DNA of 64,000 nt from an uncultured Alistipes sp. (GCA_910584485.1 CAJUAV010000007.1:1-64000); one strand, 5' to 3'; shown: positions 7,952-16,865, numbered from the stretch's first letter. Program-made: numbers and translations. The notes: generated by a model not told the origin, from the sequence alone.

Positions 7952-8180
7952 CCAACGTTTTTGATAAGCCGAGCGCAGAGCCGAACGCAACTCGGTCTAT
8001 GCCGAGGCGAAAAAACGACGGTTACCAAACCAACGTTTTTGTCAAGCCGAGGGCAGAGCCGAACGGAGTTCGAGCTATGCCGAGGCGAAAAAACGACGGT
8101 TGACGAACCACCGTTTTTGATAAGCCGAGCGCAGAGTCGAACGCAGTTCGGACCATGCCGAGGCGAAAAAACGACGGTTG
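7952..8180. repeat. 78 bp tandem repeat, three copies
   Basis: Copies begin at 7952, 8030 and 8108, an exact 78 bp period, and read CCAACGTTTTTGATAAGCCG, then a hairpin, then TGCCGAGGCG and AAAAAACGACGGTT. Between the AAGCCGAG and TGCCGAGGCG ends lies an imperfect hairpin (GCCGAACGCAACTCGGT in copy 1) whose arms vary among copies. The unit shares its ends with the 73-75 bp promoter-bearing repeats but lacks their -7 box. Confidence 0.9.
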
Positions 8181-8276
8181 AAAACGAACGCTGCGCCCCT
8201 CGATGCTCCGCCCGTCAACCGACGAACCGCCGGCTCCTGTCGAAGAAGCGGTTCGCGGCGGGGTTGCGACGGCCCG

Positions 8277-9443
8277 TCAGAGGCGGTCGATCCAGTGTTG
8301 CAGACGCAGAAATCCGCGCGTGCGGCTGATGTGCAGTGCGTAGCCGATGCGGCGCAGGGTGCGCAGGAAACGGGTGCGGCGGCGGAGGTGCCACTCGGCG
8401 AACTGGTAGAGGCCGAAAGTGATGACGAGCCCCAGCGCGACGACGAGGTAGAGCTGCACGGCGATCGAGGCGCCGAGCAGGGCGGCCGTTCCCCAGACGA
8501 CGACCACCGAGGCGTTGAGCAGCAGGATGGCGAGCGTCACCATGGCGTGCGAGCAGCCCAGTTCGATGAACATGTGGTGCAGGTGGGTCTTGTCGGGCGA
8601 GAAGGGCGAGCGGCCCTTGCGGATGCGGGTCGACATGACGCGCAGCGTATCGAAGACGGGGACCGCGAGCACGGCCAGCGTGAAGGGGATCAACCCGATG
8701 TCGGGGGCGACGTAGAGCGCGGCGACCGAGTCGTGGCGCAGCGTGGCGGTGACGTAGACCGACAGGACGACGCCCAGCACGAGCGTGCCGCCGTCGCCGA
8801 TGAACATCTTCGAATAACGCCCGAAGACGTTGTGCAGGAAGAAGGGGATGAGCGATCCGCAGGTCACGGCGGCGAGCAGCGCCATTTTGGTGTCGCCGAC
8901 CGAGTAGAAGAGCACGCCGAAGATGAGCGACGACAGGATGCCGTAGCCCGACGAGAGGCCGTTCACGCCGTCGATGAGGTTGATCGCGTTGATGATGCCG
9001 ACGGCGGCAAAGAGCGTCAGCGGCAGCGCCACGGCGAAGGGGACGACCCCGAGGCCCCACAGCCCGTGGAAATCGTCGATGCAGTAGCCGCCGACGAAGA
9101 AGAGCAGCAGCACGGCGCAGATCTCGATCAGAAAGCGCAGCGAGGGCGAGAGATCGAGGATGTCGTCCATCGTTCCCGTGTAGAGCATAATCATCATCGC
9201 GACTGTCACCGAGAAGAGCCCCGAGGTTCCCTCCAGCGTGCCGACGACGCCCACGCCGCAGACGATGCCGAAGAAGACGGCCACGCCACCCAGCACGGGG
9301 ACGGGGCGTCGTTGGAGCTTGCGGGCATCGGGACAGTCGACGATCTCCTTCATGAGGGCGATCTTCACCAGGCGGGGATGGATCCAGAGCACCAGCAGCA
9401 TCGAAATGCAGAACGGCAGCAGGATCAGGTAGAGCGGAGTCAT
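8277..9443 (-). CDS. Undecaprenyl-phosphate sugar-1-phosphate transferase, WecA/TagO family
   Basis: This polytopic membrane enzyme transfers a sugar-1-phosphate (usually GlcNAc-1-P) from a UDP-sugar to undecaprenyl phosphate. That step begins O-antigen, capsule or other surface glycan synthesis. The 388-residue protein has about ten hydrophobic segments. Visible family motifs are GTMDDILDL, NLIDGVNGL, GDGGTLVLG and the cytoplasmic DKTHLHH. MraY is less likely, because the HLHH loop is typical of the WecA branch. Start ATG 9443. It has no co-directional neighbour; the gap to 10353 upstream is noncoding and repeat-rich. Confidence 0.9.
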   Translation of the reverse strand: MTPLYLILLPFCISMLLVLWIHPRLVKIALMKEIVDCPDARKLQRRPVPVLGGVAVFFGIVCGVGVVGTLEGTSGLFSVTVAMMIMLYTGTMDDILDLSPSLRFLIEICAVLLLFFVGGYCIDDFHGLWGLGVVPFAVALPLTLFAAVGIINAINLIDGVNGLSSGYGILSSLIFGVLFYSVGDTKMALLAAVTCGSLIPFFLHNVFGRYSKMFIGDGGTLVLGVVLSVYVTATLRHDSVAALYVAPDIGLIPFTLAVLAVPVFDTLRVMSTRIRKGRSPFSPDKTHLHHMFIELGCSHAMVTLAILLLNASVVVVWGTAALLGASIAVQLYLVVALGLVITFGLYQFAEWHLRRRTRFLRTLRRIGYALHISRTRGFLRLQHWIDRL

Positions 9444-9477
9444 AAGCAGCTGTTTCGGGGTGGAACTTCTTTTTTTA

Positions 9478-9545
9478 CAGTCTTTTTTCGCCTCGGCATA
9501 GTCCGAACTACGTTCGGCTCTGCTCTCGGCTTATCAAAAACGTTC
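9478..9545. repeat. Single 78 bp-family repeat copy
   Basis: One copy of the element seen in triplicate at 7952-8180, in the opposite orientation relative to its neighbouring gene. It lies between the wecA-like start (9443) and the -7 box at 9681-9688, so it would be transcribed as 5' leader. Confidence 0.85.
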
Positions 9546-9680
9546 GTTTGCCGAACGCCTCTCGGCCGCGGTCGCGAAAGGGATGCGAAGCGACGGCGGG
9601 TCGTCGTCCGTTCGCTCTTCCGACGAGCCGCACGCAGCCGCCGACCCCTTGTTTTGCGGGCGGAAAAAAGTGCGTTCGGA

Positions 9681-9688
9681 CAAAAGTA
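9681..9688 (-). promoter_or_regulatory. Candidate -7 box for the WecA-like gene
   Basis: The minus strand reads TACTTTTG, matching TAnnTTTG, about 240 nt upstream of the ATG. A run of ten C residues (9731-9740) lies 43 nt further upstream. No good -33 TTG is seen. Confidence 0.45.
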
Positions 9689-9867
9689 ATACTTTTTACG
9701 TTAGAAACCGCATTTTGACGACGAAAAAATCCCCCCCCCCTCGATTTTTCACAACACATTGAAAGCAAACGCATTATAAAACAATCGAACCGAACGATCG
9801 AAAAAAGAGGCTTCGGAGTGAAACTTTCGCGGGCGGCGCGACGTAATCCGAACACCCGCGAAAGCGC

Positions 9868-10320
9868 GATGCGCTTGTTCGGACCGCAGCCTGCGGAGCG
9901 CTCGCATGTTTGCCAGAACCGCGGGCCTCCGCAAGCGGGAGGCTGCGGCCCGCCAACGTCTTCGACGTCGAACCATGCGGCAACCGACGACGCACGAACC
10001 TGCCAGGGGGCGGCTGCGGGCTGCCGATTTCTGTGAGGTCGAGCCGTTCGGGCAGCAGCTTGCGAAGGGACGCAGCGAGCGGACGCGACATGCGGGCCTT
10101 CGCCGCCGAAAGCTGCGGCCCGCCGCGCTGAAGCGCGATTTCCCTTTTCAACCCTCCGTTCCGCATCGACGACTGCCATCTGCCGCGTTATCGCGCGATG
10201 CGCTTATTTAGGTCGCAGCCTGCGGAGTGCCCGCAAGTTTGCCAGAACTGCGGGCCTCCGCGTGCGGAGGCTGCGGCCCGCCGACGTCTTCGACGTCGAA
10301 CCATGCGGCCATCCCATTTT
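9868..10320. repeat. Mosaic of GC-rich hairpin modules (array 1)
   Basis: This fills most of the gap between the WecA-like gene and the lipoprotein at 10354. Two similar copies of about 110 bp (from about 9868 and 10196) share CGCAGCCTGCGGAG, TTTGCCAGAAC, a GCGGGCC..GGCCCGC hairpin with an inner CTCCGC..GCGG(G)AG stem, and the small stem GACGTC-TTC-GACGTC followed by GAACC. Between them lie a GATTTC-TGT-GAGGTC stem (G-U wobbles) and another GCGGGCC..GGCCCGC copy ending GCGCTGAAGCGC. No gene is supported here. Confidence 0.85.
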
Positions 10321-10353
10321 TAATTTTCAATTCTTCATTTTTCATTCGCTCTT

Positions 10354-10875
10354 ATGCGCCTGCTCCTCTGCGCCCTGCTGCTTTGCGGGGCCTGCGCGCC
10401 GTTGCGCCGCACCCGAACCGATCTGGACCTGCATGCCGCCCGTCGCGACACGGCTTTGGTCCGCCTGCTCCGCCGCGAATTCGACCGCAGCTTCGGCTCG
10501 CTCGAACAGACCGTCGCCGAGTTCTACCCGCCCGCCGCCGATCCCGCCGACCGACCCGCTCCCCCCGAAACGATCCCGAAAGCCGACACGACCGCCGCTC
10601 CGCAGGCAACCGCCCCGCAAACCACCCCGCAGAAAACCCTGCAAGCCGCCCGCGGTCCCCTGCGCCGCCTCGTCCGCACCTCGCTCCGCCTGCGACACGA
10701 CCGCGCGACCACGCGCGACAGCCTCGTCCGCACAGCCACCGATACGACGAGCCGCACCGAACGCCGCGACCGCACGGAGGAGCGCCCCTCCGACACGACG
10801 CTGCGGCTGCGCGGCCTCGCCCTGCTTGCAGCCGCCTGCGCGGCACTCATCTGCTTCATCCGCCGCCGATCATGA
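10354..10875 (+). CDS. Small lipoprotein-like protein with C-terminal membrane segment
   Basis: I do not recognise a family. The 173-residue product opens MRLLLCALLLCGAC, a plausible lipoprotein signal with Cys14 acylated, although the -3 residue is unusual. The middle is rich in Thr, Pro, Ala and Arg (repeated Thr-Thr/Pro-Gln-Thr segments). A hydrophobic stretch, LALLAAACAALICFI, precedes a terminal RRRS. A membrane segment at each end is reminiscent of phage spanins, but no phage gene adjoins. The stop overlaps an ATG at 10872 (ATGA), opening an Ala/Pro/Lys-rich frame that runs antisense into tolC. Coding status is moderately likely. Confidence 0.5.
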   Translation: MRLLLCALLLCGACAPLRRTRTDLDLHAARRDTALVRLLRREFDRSFGSLEQTVAEFYPPAADPADRPAPPETIPKADTTAAPQATAPQTTPQKTLQAARGPLRRLVRTSLRLRHDRATTRDSLVRTATDTTSRTERRDRTEERPSDTTLRLRGLALLAAACAALICFIRRRS

Positions 10876-11024
10876 GATTCGAACTGATCCTGAAAACCGC
10901 ACCGGCCGCAAAGTCCGCCCCCGCTGCGAACCCCGCTGCAAAACCCGCAGCGAATCCCGCTGCAAAACTCGCCGAAAACCCCGCAACGAAACCCGCCGAC
11001 GAAAACCCCGCCGACGAAAACGAA

Positions 11025-11058
11025 GCGGGGGCTCCTCCGAAAAGGGAGGAAGCCCCGC
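11025..11058 (-). terminator. Terminator of the RND efflux operon
   Basis: An imperfect stem of about 14 bp (GCGGGGGCTCCTCC with GGGAGGAAGCCCCGC) lies 6 nt beyond the tolC stop on the minus strand. Confidence 0.6.
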
Positions 11059-11064
11059 GCATCG

Positions 11065-12447
11065 TCACTCGATCCGTCCCGTCGCCTGCCGGTGTTCGAG
11101 CCACCGCAGGTAGCGATCGAAACGCGCCTCGACCTGCCGCTGCCGCGCCTGCTGCCACTGCGCCTGCACCTCCAGCAGATCGGAGAGGGTCTCGATGCCC
11201 GCTTCGTAACAGCGGCGCCCGATCCGCAGCTGCTCGTCGGCCGCGGCAACCGCCGCCTCGGTCATCCGCACCTCCAGCTCCGCCTCGGCCAGTCCGTCGG
11301 CCGCCCGCACCGCTTCGAGCGCCAGCAGCTCGCGCGTCTCCTCGCAGCGGGCCAGCAGCTGCTCGCTGCGCGCCTCGGCCGCCCGCACGCGGTTCGCATG
11401 CCGTCCGAAATGAAAGAGCGGCACCGAGAGGCGCACCCCCGCCGCATAGCTCCAGCCATGGAGCAGCATCCGACCGTTCGCCTCGCCGCCGCCCGCATAG
11501 CCGTAGCGCCCCACGAGCGCCAGCTGCGGCCGCCGTTCGCCCCGCGTCAGGGCCTCCTGCTGCCGCGCGAGCTCATACTGCCGCCCCGCCATCCGATACT
11601 CGGGGCGGTCGGCGACATCGGTCGGCGCCTCCGCCTCCGTCGGCACGGGGATCGACCCCTCCAGCACGAGGCTGTCGGTCAACGGCCGCCCGATGCAGTG
11701 GCAGAGCAGCATCGTCGCCAGCCGCTGCGCATGGCGGGCCCGCGCGAGGTTCAGTTCGCTTTCGTTCCGCTTCACCTGCACCTTGAGCACCTCGCTGCGC
11801 GGCTTCATCCCCTCGCCGAACGCGCGTTCGACGACCCGTCCGAGCTCGACCAGCAGCCTCCGATAGGCCTCGGCCACCTGCCGCAGCTCCTGCGCCCGCA
11901 CCGCATCGGCATAGGCGCGGCTCGTGCGGAGAACCACATCGGCCTCCGCGCGCCGCCGCTCGTCGGCCGCCAGCGCCGTCGCTTCGCGCGCCATCCGCAC
12001 GCCGATGCGCACCCGTCCGCCCAGGTAGAGCGGTTGTTCGATCTGCACGCCGCCGCCGTAGAGCCACCCGCCGCGCAGCGAGAGGTCGAGCCCCGGGAAG
12101 AGCGCCCCCGCCCCCGTCGGCACGCCGTCGGCCCCCACGACGGGCAACAATCCCCCCGCGACCGACAACGCCGCCCCCGCGTCCGTGCGGAGGGCCGTGC
12201 CGCTCGCCGAGAGGGCGGGCAACAGCAGCGCCCGCAGGCTCCGCTCGTCGCAGCGCGCCGCCTCGAGCCCGCTTTCGGCGGCCCGCAGCGTGCGGTTGTT
12301 CGCACGCGCCTGCTCGATGCAGGCCTCGAGCGTCAGCGGTTCCGCTGCTGCGGCGGCCGTCGCAGCGCGCCCCGCGATCTCCTGCGACCAAACAACGCCC
12401 CGTCCCGCCGCGAGGAGCAGGAGGGTCAGAAAAAAGATCCGTTTCAT
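11065..12447 (-). CDS. TolC-family outer membrane efflux channel
   Basis: This is the outer-membrane exit duct of the tripartite pump encoded with the two genes upstream. The 460-residue product has a signal peptide (MKRIFFLTLLLLAAG), then LTLEACIEQARANNRTL, the classic start of an OEP repeat. Two copies of the alpha-helical/beta-strand OEP repeat follow, with long coiled-coil segments rich in Ala, Arg and Glu. The ATG at 12447 overlaps the RND stop as ATGA, implying translational coupling. The frame is open further upstream only in antisense to the RND gene. Substrate unknown. Confidence 0.92.
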   Translation of the reverse strand: MKRIFFLTLLLLAAGRGVVWSQEIAGRAATAAAAAEPLTLEACIEQARANNRTLRAAESGLEAARCDERSLRALLLPALSASGTALRTDAGAALSVAGGLLPVVGADGVPTGAGALFPGLDLSLRGGWLYGGGVQIEQPLYLGGRVRIGVRMAREATALAADERRRAEADVVLRTSRAYADAVRAQELRQVAEAYRRLLVELGRVVERAFGEGMKPRSEVLKVQVKRNESELNLARARHAQRLATMLLCHCIGRPLTDSLVLEGSIPVPTEAEAPTDVADRPEYRMAGRQYELARQQEALTRGERRPQLALVGRYGYAGGGEANGRMLLHGWSYAAGVRLSVPLFHFGRHANRVRAAEARSEQLLARCEETRELLALEAVRAADGLAEAELEVRMTEAAVAAADEQLRIGRRCYEAGIETLSDLLEVQAQWQQARQRQVEARFDRYLRWLEHRQATGRIE

Positions 12448-15400
12448 CGTTTCGATTCGATTTGGAAGAACACCGCATACAGGAGCGGCACGAAGAAGAG
12501 CGTGGCGAAGGTCGAGAAGAGCAGCCCGCCCATGATCGTCGCCGCCATCGAGCCGAACATGGCGTCGCCCAGCAGCGGAATCATGCCGAGGATGGTCGTC
12601 AGCGAGGCCATCATCACGGGCCGCAGACGGCTCTCGGTCCCCTCCACGAGGGCGTCGGCGGGATCGGCCCCCGCGGCGAGGCGGTCGCCGATCTCGTCCA
12701 GCAGCACGATGCAGTTTTTCATCATCATGCCCACCAGCCCGAGCGCGCCGACGATGGCGCAGAAGGTGAAGGTCTTCCCCGTGAGGAGCATCGCCGCGAC
12801 GATGCCCACGGCCAGCAGCGGGATGCCGCAGAGGATGATGAGCGGTTTGCGGTAGTCGCCGAAGAGCAGGATGAGCACCCCGATCATGAGGACGATCCCG
12901 AGCGGCACGTTTTTGAAGAGGTAGCGCATCGTCTCGTCGCTGGCCCCCTTCTCGCCCTCCCACGTGAGGGCGTAGCCCGCGGGGAGCGGCAACCGCTCGA
13001 TGGCGCGGGCGACGGCCTTGCGGGCCGCCTCGGTCTCCCGTCCCGCAACGGGCGAGCACATCACGCGGCGGGCCCGGCGGCCGTTGCTGCGGCAGACGAC
13101 GGGATCTTCCCAGCGCACCGCGACGCCGCGCCCCACCTGCCGCAGCGGCGTCGTCCGCAGCGCCTCGCCCACCAGCGACCCGCGGTCCGCCGTCCCCGTG
13201 CGCAGCCCCAGCAGGGTCTCTTCGTTCAGCACGGCCGCCACGGAAGGCATCGTCGGAAAGACGGGGACGTTTTCGAGATCGTCGACCGCACCGTCCTCCT
13301 CCCCGACGCACTTGAGGTAGATCGTCTTGCGGTGGCGCCCCTCGCTGAAGGTCCCCACGGGGATGCCGCCCGCCGCCGAGAGCATCGACAGCGCGAGATC
13401 GCGGCGGCAGAGCCCCGCGCGCCGCGCCGCCGCCTGGTCGTAGTCGACCTCCAGCACGGGCACCGCGGGATCCCAGTCGGTCGTCACGAGACACACCTCG
13501 GGGCTCCGTTCGAGGATGCGGCGCGTCGTGTCGGCCAGCGCCCCCAGCACCGCGGGGTCGGGCCCCGTGAACTGCACCTCGATCGGGTATTTCTTATACA
13601 TGATGTTGTAGCGCTTGAGCTTGACGTAGGCGTCGGGATAGCGCGCCGTCAGCTCGCGCTGCAGGTCGTCGATCGAGGCGTCGAGCGCCTCGGCCGAGGC
13701 GAAGTCGACGATCAGTTCGCCGTAGGCGAGCGACGGGGAGGCGATGCTGCGCACGAGGTTGTAGCGCGCGGGGGTGCCGCCGATCGAGGCGGTCACGGCG
13801 CGCACCTCGGGGCGGCTCTTCAGGTAGCGCGCGATCGCCGCCAGGTCCGCCTCGACGCGCGTCGAGTTGGCCCCCTCGGGGAGCTTGTATTCGAGGTAGC
13901 ACTGGTCGTAGACCATGTCGGGGAAGAAACCGTGCCGCATGTACCCGTATCCGACGACGCTCGCCGCGACGAGCACCGCGGCCGCAGCCAGCGAGGCGAT
14001 GCGGTGGCGCAGCCCGAAGCGAAGCGCGCTGCGCAGCGCGCGGTGGGCCCGTTCGACCGGCTTCGAGCGCGAAGGCGCGGCGCCCGCCGTCCGCAGCCGC
14101 AGCCAGCGGTCGGCCATCAGGGGCACGTGGACCAGCGCCAGCAGCCAGCTCAACAGCAGCGAGACGGCCAGCACGACGAAGAGGTCGCGGACGTAGACCC
14201 CCGCCGTGTCGGGCGAGAGGAAGACGGGCAGGAAGGCGAGGATGGCGATGAGCGTGGCGCCGAGCAGCGGCCACGCCGTGCGGCGCCCGATCGCCGTGAG
14301 GGCTTCGCGGCGCGGCAGCCCCCGTTCGACGTCAACCAGGATGCCGTCGACGATGACGATGGCATTGTCCACCAGCATGCCCATCGCCAGGATGAACGAG
14401 GCGAGCGAGACGCGCTGCATCGAGCCGTCGGCGAGCCCGAGCAGCAGGAAGGTCCCCACGACGATCGTCACGAGGCTCATGCCGATGATCAGGCCGCTGC
14501 GGAAACCCATCGAGAACATCAGAATCGCCACGACGATCAGGACCGATTCGAGCAGGTTGACGAAGAAGGTCCCGAGGGCCTCCGTGACGCGCTCGGGCTG
14601 GTAGAAGACGCGGTGGTACTCGACCCCCGCGGGGAAGCGCTCGGCGCGCAGACGCTCCAGCGTCCGCTCTACCTCGCGCCCCACCTTCACGATGTCGGTT
14701 CCCGAGGCGGCCGCCACGGCGATTCCGAGGGCCCGTTCGCCCTCGTAGCGCATCGCCCGGCGGACGGGGGTCGCATAGCCGCTGCGAACTGTCGCTATGT
14801 CGCCCAGCCGCAGGCGGTCCTCCTCGTGCCCCTCGATCACCATGTCGCGGATCTGCTCCTCGGTGCGGGCGCGGTCGGCGACCGTCACGCGGACGCGGTT
14901 CGTGCCGTTGTCGTACCACCCCGCGTAGCAGATGCCGTTCTGGCCGCGGAGCGTCGCCAGCACCTCGGCGGGCGAGACGCCCAGCGCCGCCATCCGCTCG
15001 GGGCGGATGCCGATGTCGATGCACTCGGCGCGCTCGCCGTAGAGCGCCACGCGCGCGACGCTCTCGAGGTTGCCCACCTCGCGCTGCACGAGTGCGGCGT
15101 AGTCCGACAGCTCGCGTTCGGTCAGCCCGTCGCCCGTCAGGGCGTAGAGCATGCCGTAGACGAGCCCGAAATCGTCCTGCACGGTGACGCTCGCCCCCTC
15201 GGGCAGGCGCGGGGCGGCATCGGCCGTCTTGCGGCGCAGCAGGTCCCAGCACTGCTCGACGTCGGCGTCGGGCGTCGTGCTGCGCAGCTCGACCTGAAGC
15301 AGCGCCAGGTCGCTGTACGACCAGCTGTCGACCCGCTCCACGGCGCCGATCGTGCGGATGCTCTTTTCGAGCGGATCGGTCACCTCCAGCTCCATCTCGT

Positions 15401-15572
15401 GGGCCGAAGCCCCGGGGCAGGTCGCCACGACCATCGCCAGCTTGACCTTGATTTCGGGGTCCTCCAGCTTGCTCATGTCGTAGGCCGAGAGGAGCCCCCC
15501 GACCAGCAGCACGGCGATCAGGAAGTAGACCAGTTTGCGGCGGGCGAACGCCCAGGTACCCAGGTCGATCAT
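12444..15572 (-). CDS. RND-family efflux permease
   Basis: This is the inner-membrane proton-driven transporter of a tripartite pump. The 1042-residue length and two-fold layout are typical: TM1 near residues 12-30, a periplasmic porter loop, TM2-6, a linker, TM7, a second porter loop and TM8-12. The TM4 motif LAMGMLVDNAIVIVDG contains the proton-relay Asp (GMxxDNAI); the TM10-11 region reads GLVGMMMKNCIVLLDE. It resembles the HAE-1/AcrB class. The ATG at 15572 overlaps the membrane-fusion gene's stop as ATGA. Substrate cannot be told from sequence. Confidence 0.95.
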   Translation of the reverse strand: MIDLGTWAFARRKLVYFLIAVLLVGGLLSAYDMSKLEDPEIKVKLAMVVATCPGASAHEMELEVTDPLEKSIRTIGAVERVDSWSYSDLALLQVELRSTTPDADVEQCWDLLRRKTADAAPRLPEGASVTVQDDFGLVYGMLYALTGDGLTERELSDYAALVQREVGNLESVARVALYGERAECIDIGIRPERMAALGVSPAEVLATLRGQNGICYAGWYDNGTNRVRVTVADRARTEEQIRDMVIEGHEEDRLRLGDIATVRSGYATPVRRAMRYEGERALGIAVAAASGTDIVKVGREVERTLERLRAERFPAGVEYHRVFYQPERVTEALGTFFVNLLESVLIVVAILMFSMGFRSGLIIGMSLVTIVVGTFLLLGLADGSMQRVSLASFILAMGMLVDNAIVIVDGILVDVERGLPRREALTAIGRRTAWPLLGATLIAILAFLPVFLSPDTAGVYVRDLFVVLAVSLLLSWLLALVHVPLMADRWLRLRTAGAAPSRSKPVERAHRALRSALRFGLRHRIASLAAAAVLVAASVVGYGYMRHGFFPDMVYDQCYLEYKLPEGANSTRVEADLAAIARYLKSRPEVRAVTASIGGTPARYNLVRSIASPSLAYGELIVDFASAEALDASIDDLQRELTARYPDAYVKLKRYNIMYKKYPIEVQFTGPDPAVLGALADTTRRILERSPEVCLVTTDWDPAVPVLEVDYDQAAARRAGLCRRDLALSMLSAAGGIPVGTFSEGRHRKTIYLKCVGEEDGAVDDLENVPVFPTMPSVAAVLNEETLLGLRTGTADRGSLVGEALRTTPLRQVGRGVAVRWEDPVVCRSNGRRARRVMCSPVAGRETEAARKAVARAIERLPLPAGYALTWEGEKGASDETMRYLFKNVPLGIVLMIGVLILLFGDYRKPLIILCGIPLLAVGIVAAMLLTGKTFTFCAIVGALGLVGMMMKNCIVLLDEIGDRLAAGADPADALVEGTESRLRPVMMASLTTILGMIPLLGDAMFGSMAATIMGGLLFSTFATLFFVPLLYAVFFQIESKR

Positions 15573-16621
15573 AGCAGTCCTCCGATGTTGGTCCGCGACG
15601 GTTCGGCGAGCGGTGCGACCCGCTGGCCCTCCGTCAGACGATGCACGCCCGAGGTGACGATGCGTTCGCCCACCGCCAGGCCGCCCCCGAGCAGCGCCGA
15701 GCCGTCGGCCGCGAGGCGTTCGACGCGCACCTCGCGCCGCCGCACCGTGCTGTCGGCTCCGACGACCCAGACGCAGCTGCGCTCCTCGCGGGCGAAGAGG
15801 GCCGAGGCGGGCACCGTCACCCCTTCGGCGGCGGCCGTGCGGCGCGTCAGCCGCACGAGCAGGTTCATCCCGGGAGCGGGCATCGGGTCGACCGCTTCGG
15901 CGAGCGCGAGCCGCACGGCATAGAGCTGGTTGGCGTTCGCCTGCGGACGGATGCCCAGCAGCCGCAGCGGCACGCTCCGCCCGGGCAGGTAGTCGAACAG
16001 GGCCTCGCAGCGCTCGATGGCATCGCGCCGCACGTAGTCGGCCGCGGGGAGGTGGATTTCGATCTCGGGGGCCGCCGTCGACAGCAGCGTCACGACGGGC
16101 ATCCCCGCCGCGACGACCGTCGGCGGGTCGCAATGGCGGCGCTGGACATAGCCGTCGAAGGGGGCCGTGATCCGCGTGTCGGCGAGCTGCTTGCGCGCAT
16201 GGTCGCGGCGCGCGGTCGCCTGCCGCAGGCCGTAGCGCGCCTTGTCGTAGGCATCGGCCGTCACGACGCTGTCGGCATAGAGGGCCATGACGCGCCGCGC
16301 CTCCGCCTCGATGCGGCTCCACTCCGCCTCGACGGCCTTCAGCTGCAAGGCGTAGTCCGCGGGGTCGAGCTCGGCCACGAGCTCGCCACGCCGCACGAAG
16401 GCCCCCTCGTCGACGGCGATGCGGCGCAGCGTGCCGCCCGTCTGAAAGGCGAGCCGCACCTCCTCCGAGGCGCGGACCCGCCCGGGATATTCGGCCGCGG
16501 CGGAGGGGGCGGCCTCCGCCACGCATTCGATCCGCACGGCGGGCAGCGGTGCGGCTCCTTCGCCCGCACCCCGACAGGCGCCGAGGAGCAGGCAGAACAG
16601 CAGGTAACAAGGTCTCTTCAT
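15569..16621 (-). CDS. RND pump periplasmic adaptor (membrane fusion) lipoprotein
   Basis: The HlyD/AcrA-type adaptor bridges the RND pump and TolC channel. The 350-residue protein starts MKRPCYLLFCLLLGAC, with a lipobox ending at Cys16. Barrel-sandwich halves are visible at VRASEEVRLAFQTGG and ITAPFDGYVQRR, enclosing an alpha-helical hairpin of about residues 85-135. A beta-barrel and a membrane-proximal domain follow. An in-frame ATG at 16639 would add MKNERS; I prefer 16621, which begins a compact signal sequence. It is the first gene of the adaptor-pump-channel operon, divergent from an AraC regulator. Confidence 0.92.
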   Translation of the reverse strand: MKRPCYLLFCLLLGACRGAGEGAAPLPAVRIECVAEAAPSAAAEYPGRVRASEEVRLAFQTGGTLRRIAVDEGAFVRRGELVAELDPADYALQLKAVEAEWSRIEAEARRVMALYADSVVTADAYDKARYGLRQATARRDHARKQLADTRITAPFDGYVQRRHCDPPTVVAAGMPVVTLLSTAAPEIEIHLPAADYVRRDAIERCEALFDYLPGRSVPLRLLGIRPQANANQLYAVRLALAEAVDPMPAPGMNLLVRLTRRTAAAEGVTVPASALFAREERSCVWVVGADSTVRRREVRVERLAADGSALLGGGLAVGERIVTSGVHRLTEGQRVAPLAEPSRTNIGGLL

Positions 16622-16635
16622 CGATCGTTCGTTTT

Positions 16636-16865
16636 TCAACAGTCGTTTTTTCGCCTCGGCATAGTCCGAACTGCGTCCGGCTCTGCACTCGGCTTATCAA
16701 AAACGTTGGTTCTGCAACCGTCGTTTTTTCGCCTCGGAATAGTCCGAACTGCGTTCGGCTCTGCACTCGGCTTATCAAAAACGTTGGTTCTGCAACCGTC
16801 GTTTTTTCGCCTCGGAATAGTCCGAACTGCGTTCGGCTCTGCACTCGGCTTATCAAAAACGTTCG
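16636..16865. repeat. 78 bp tandem repeat, three copies, in the efflux-araC gap
   Basis: Copies begin at 16644, 16722 and 16800 with an exact 78 bp period. They are reverse-complement in form to those at 7952-8180: CGTTTTTTCGCCTCGG, then CATAGTCCGAACTGCGTTCG, CTCTGCACTCGG, CTTATCAAAAACG. Copies 2 and 3 are almost identical; copy 1 differs at a few positions. The array sits between the adaptor start and the -7 box at 16882-16889. Confidence 0.92.

Noticed and set aside
10354..10875. Phage spanin or lysis gene
   Set aside because: Two terminal hydrophobic segments are suggestive, but no holin, endolysin or other phage gene is present in the window.
10872..11786. A 304-residue gene starting at 10872
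   Set aside because: Only the first 60 or so codons lie outside tolC; the rest is antisense to it and no family is recognised. Kept as a finding, not as a gene.
12462..15923. Long open frame antisense to the RND permease
   Set aside because: High-GC shadow of a well supported gene with clear transmembrane and proton-relay motifs on the other strand.
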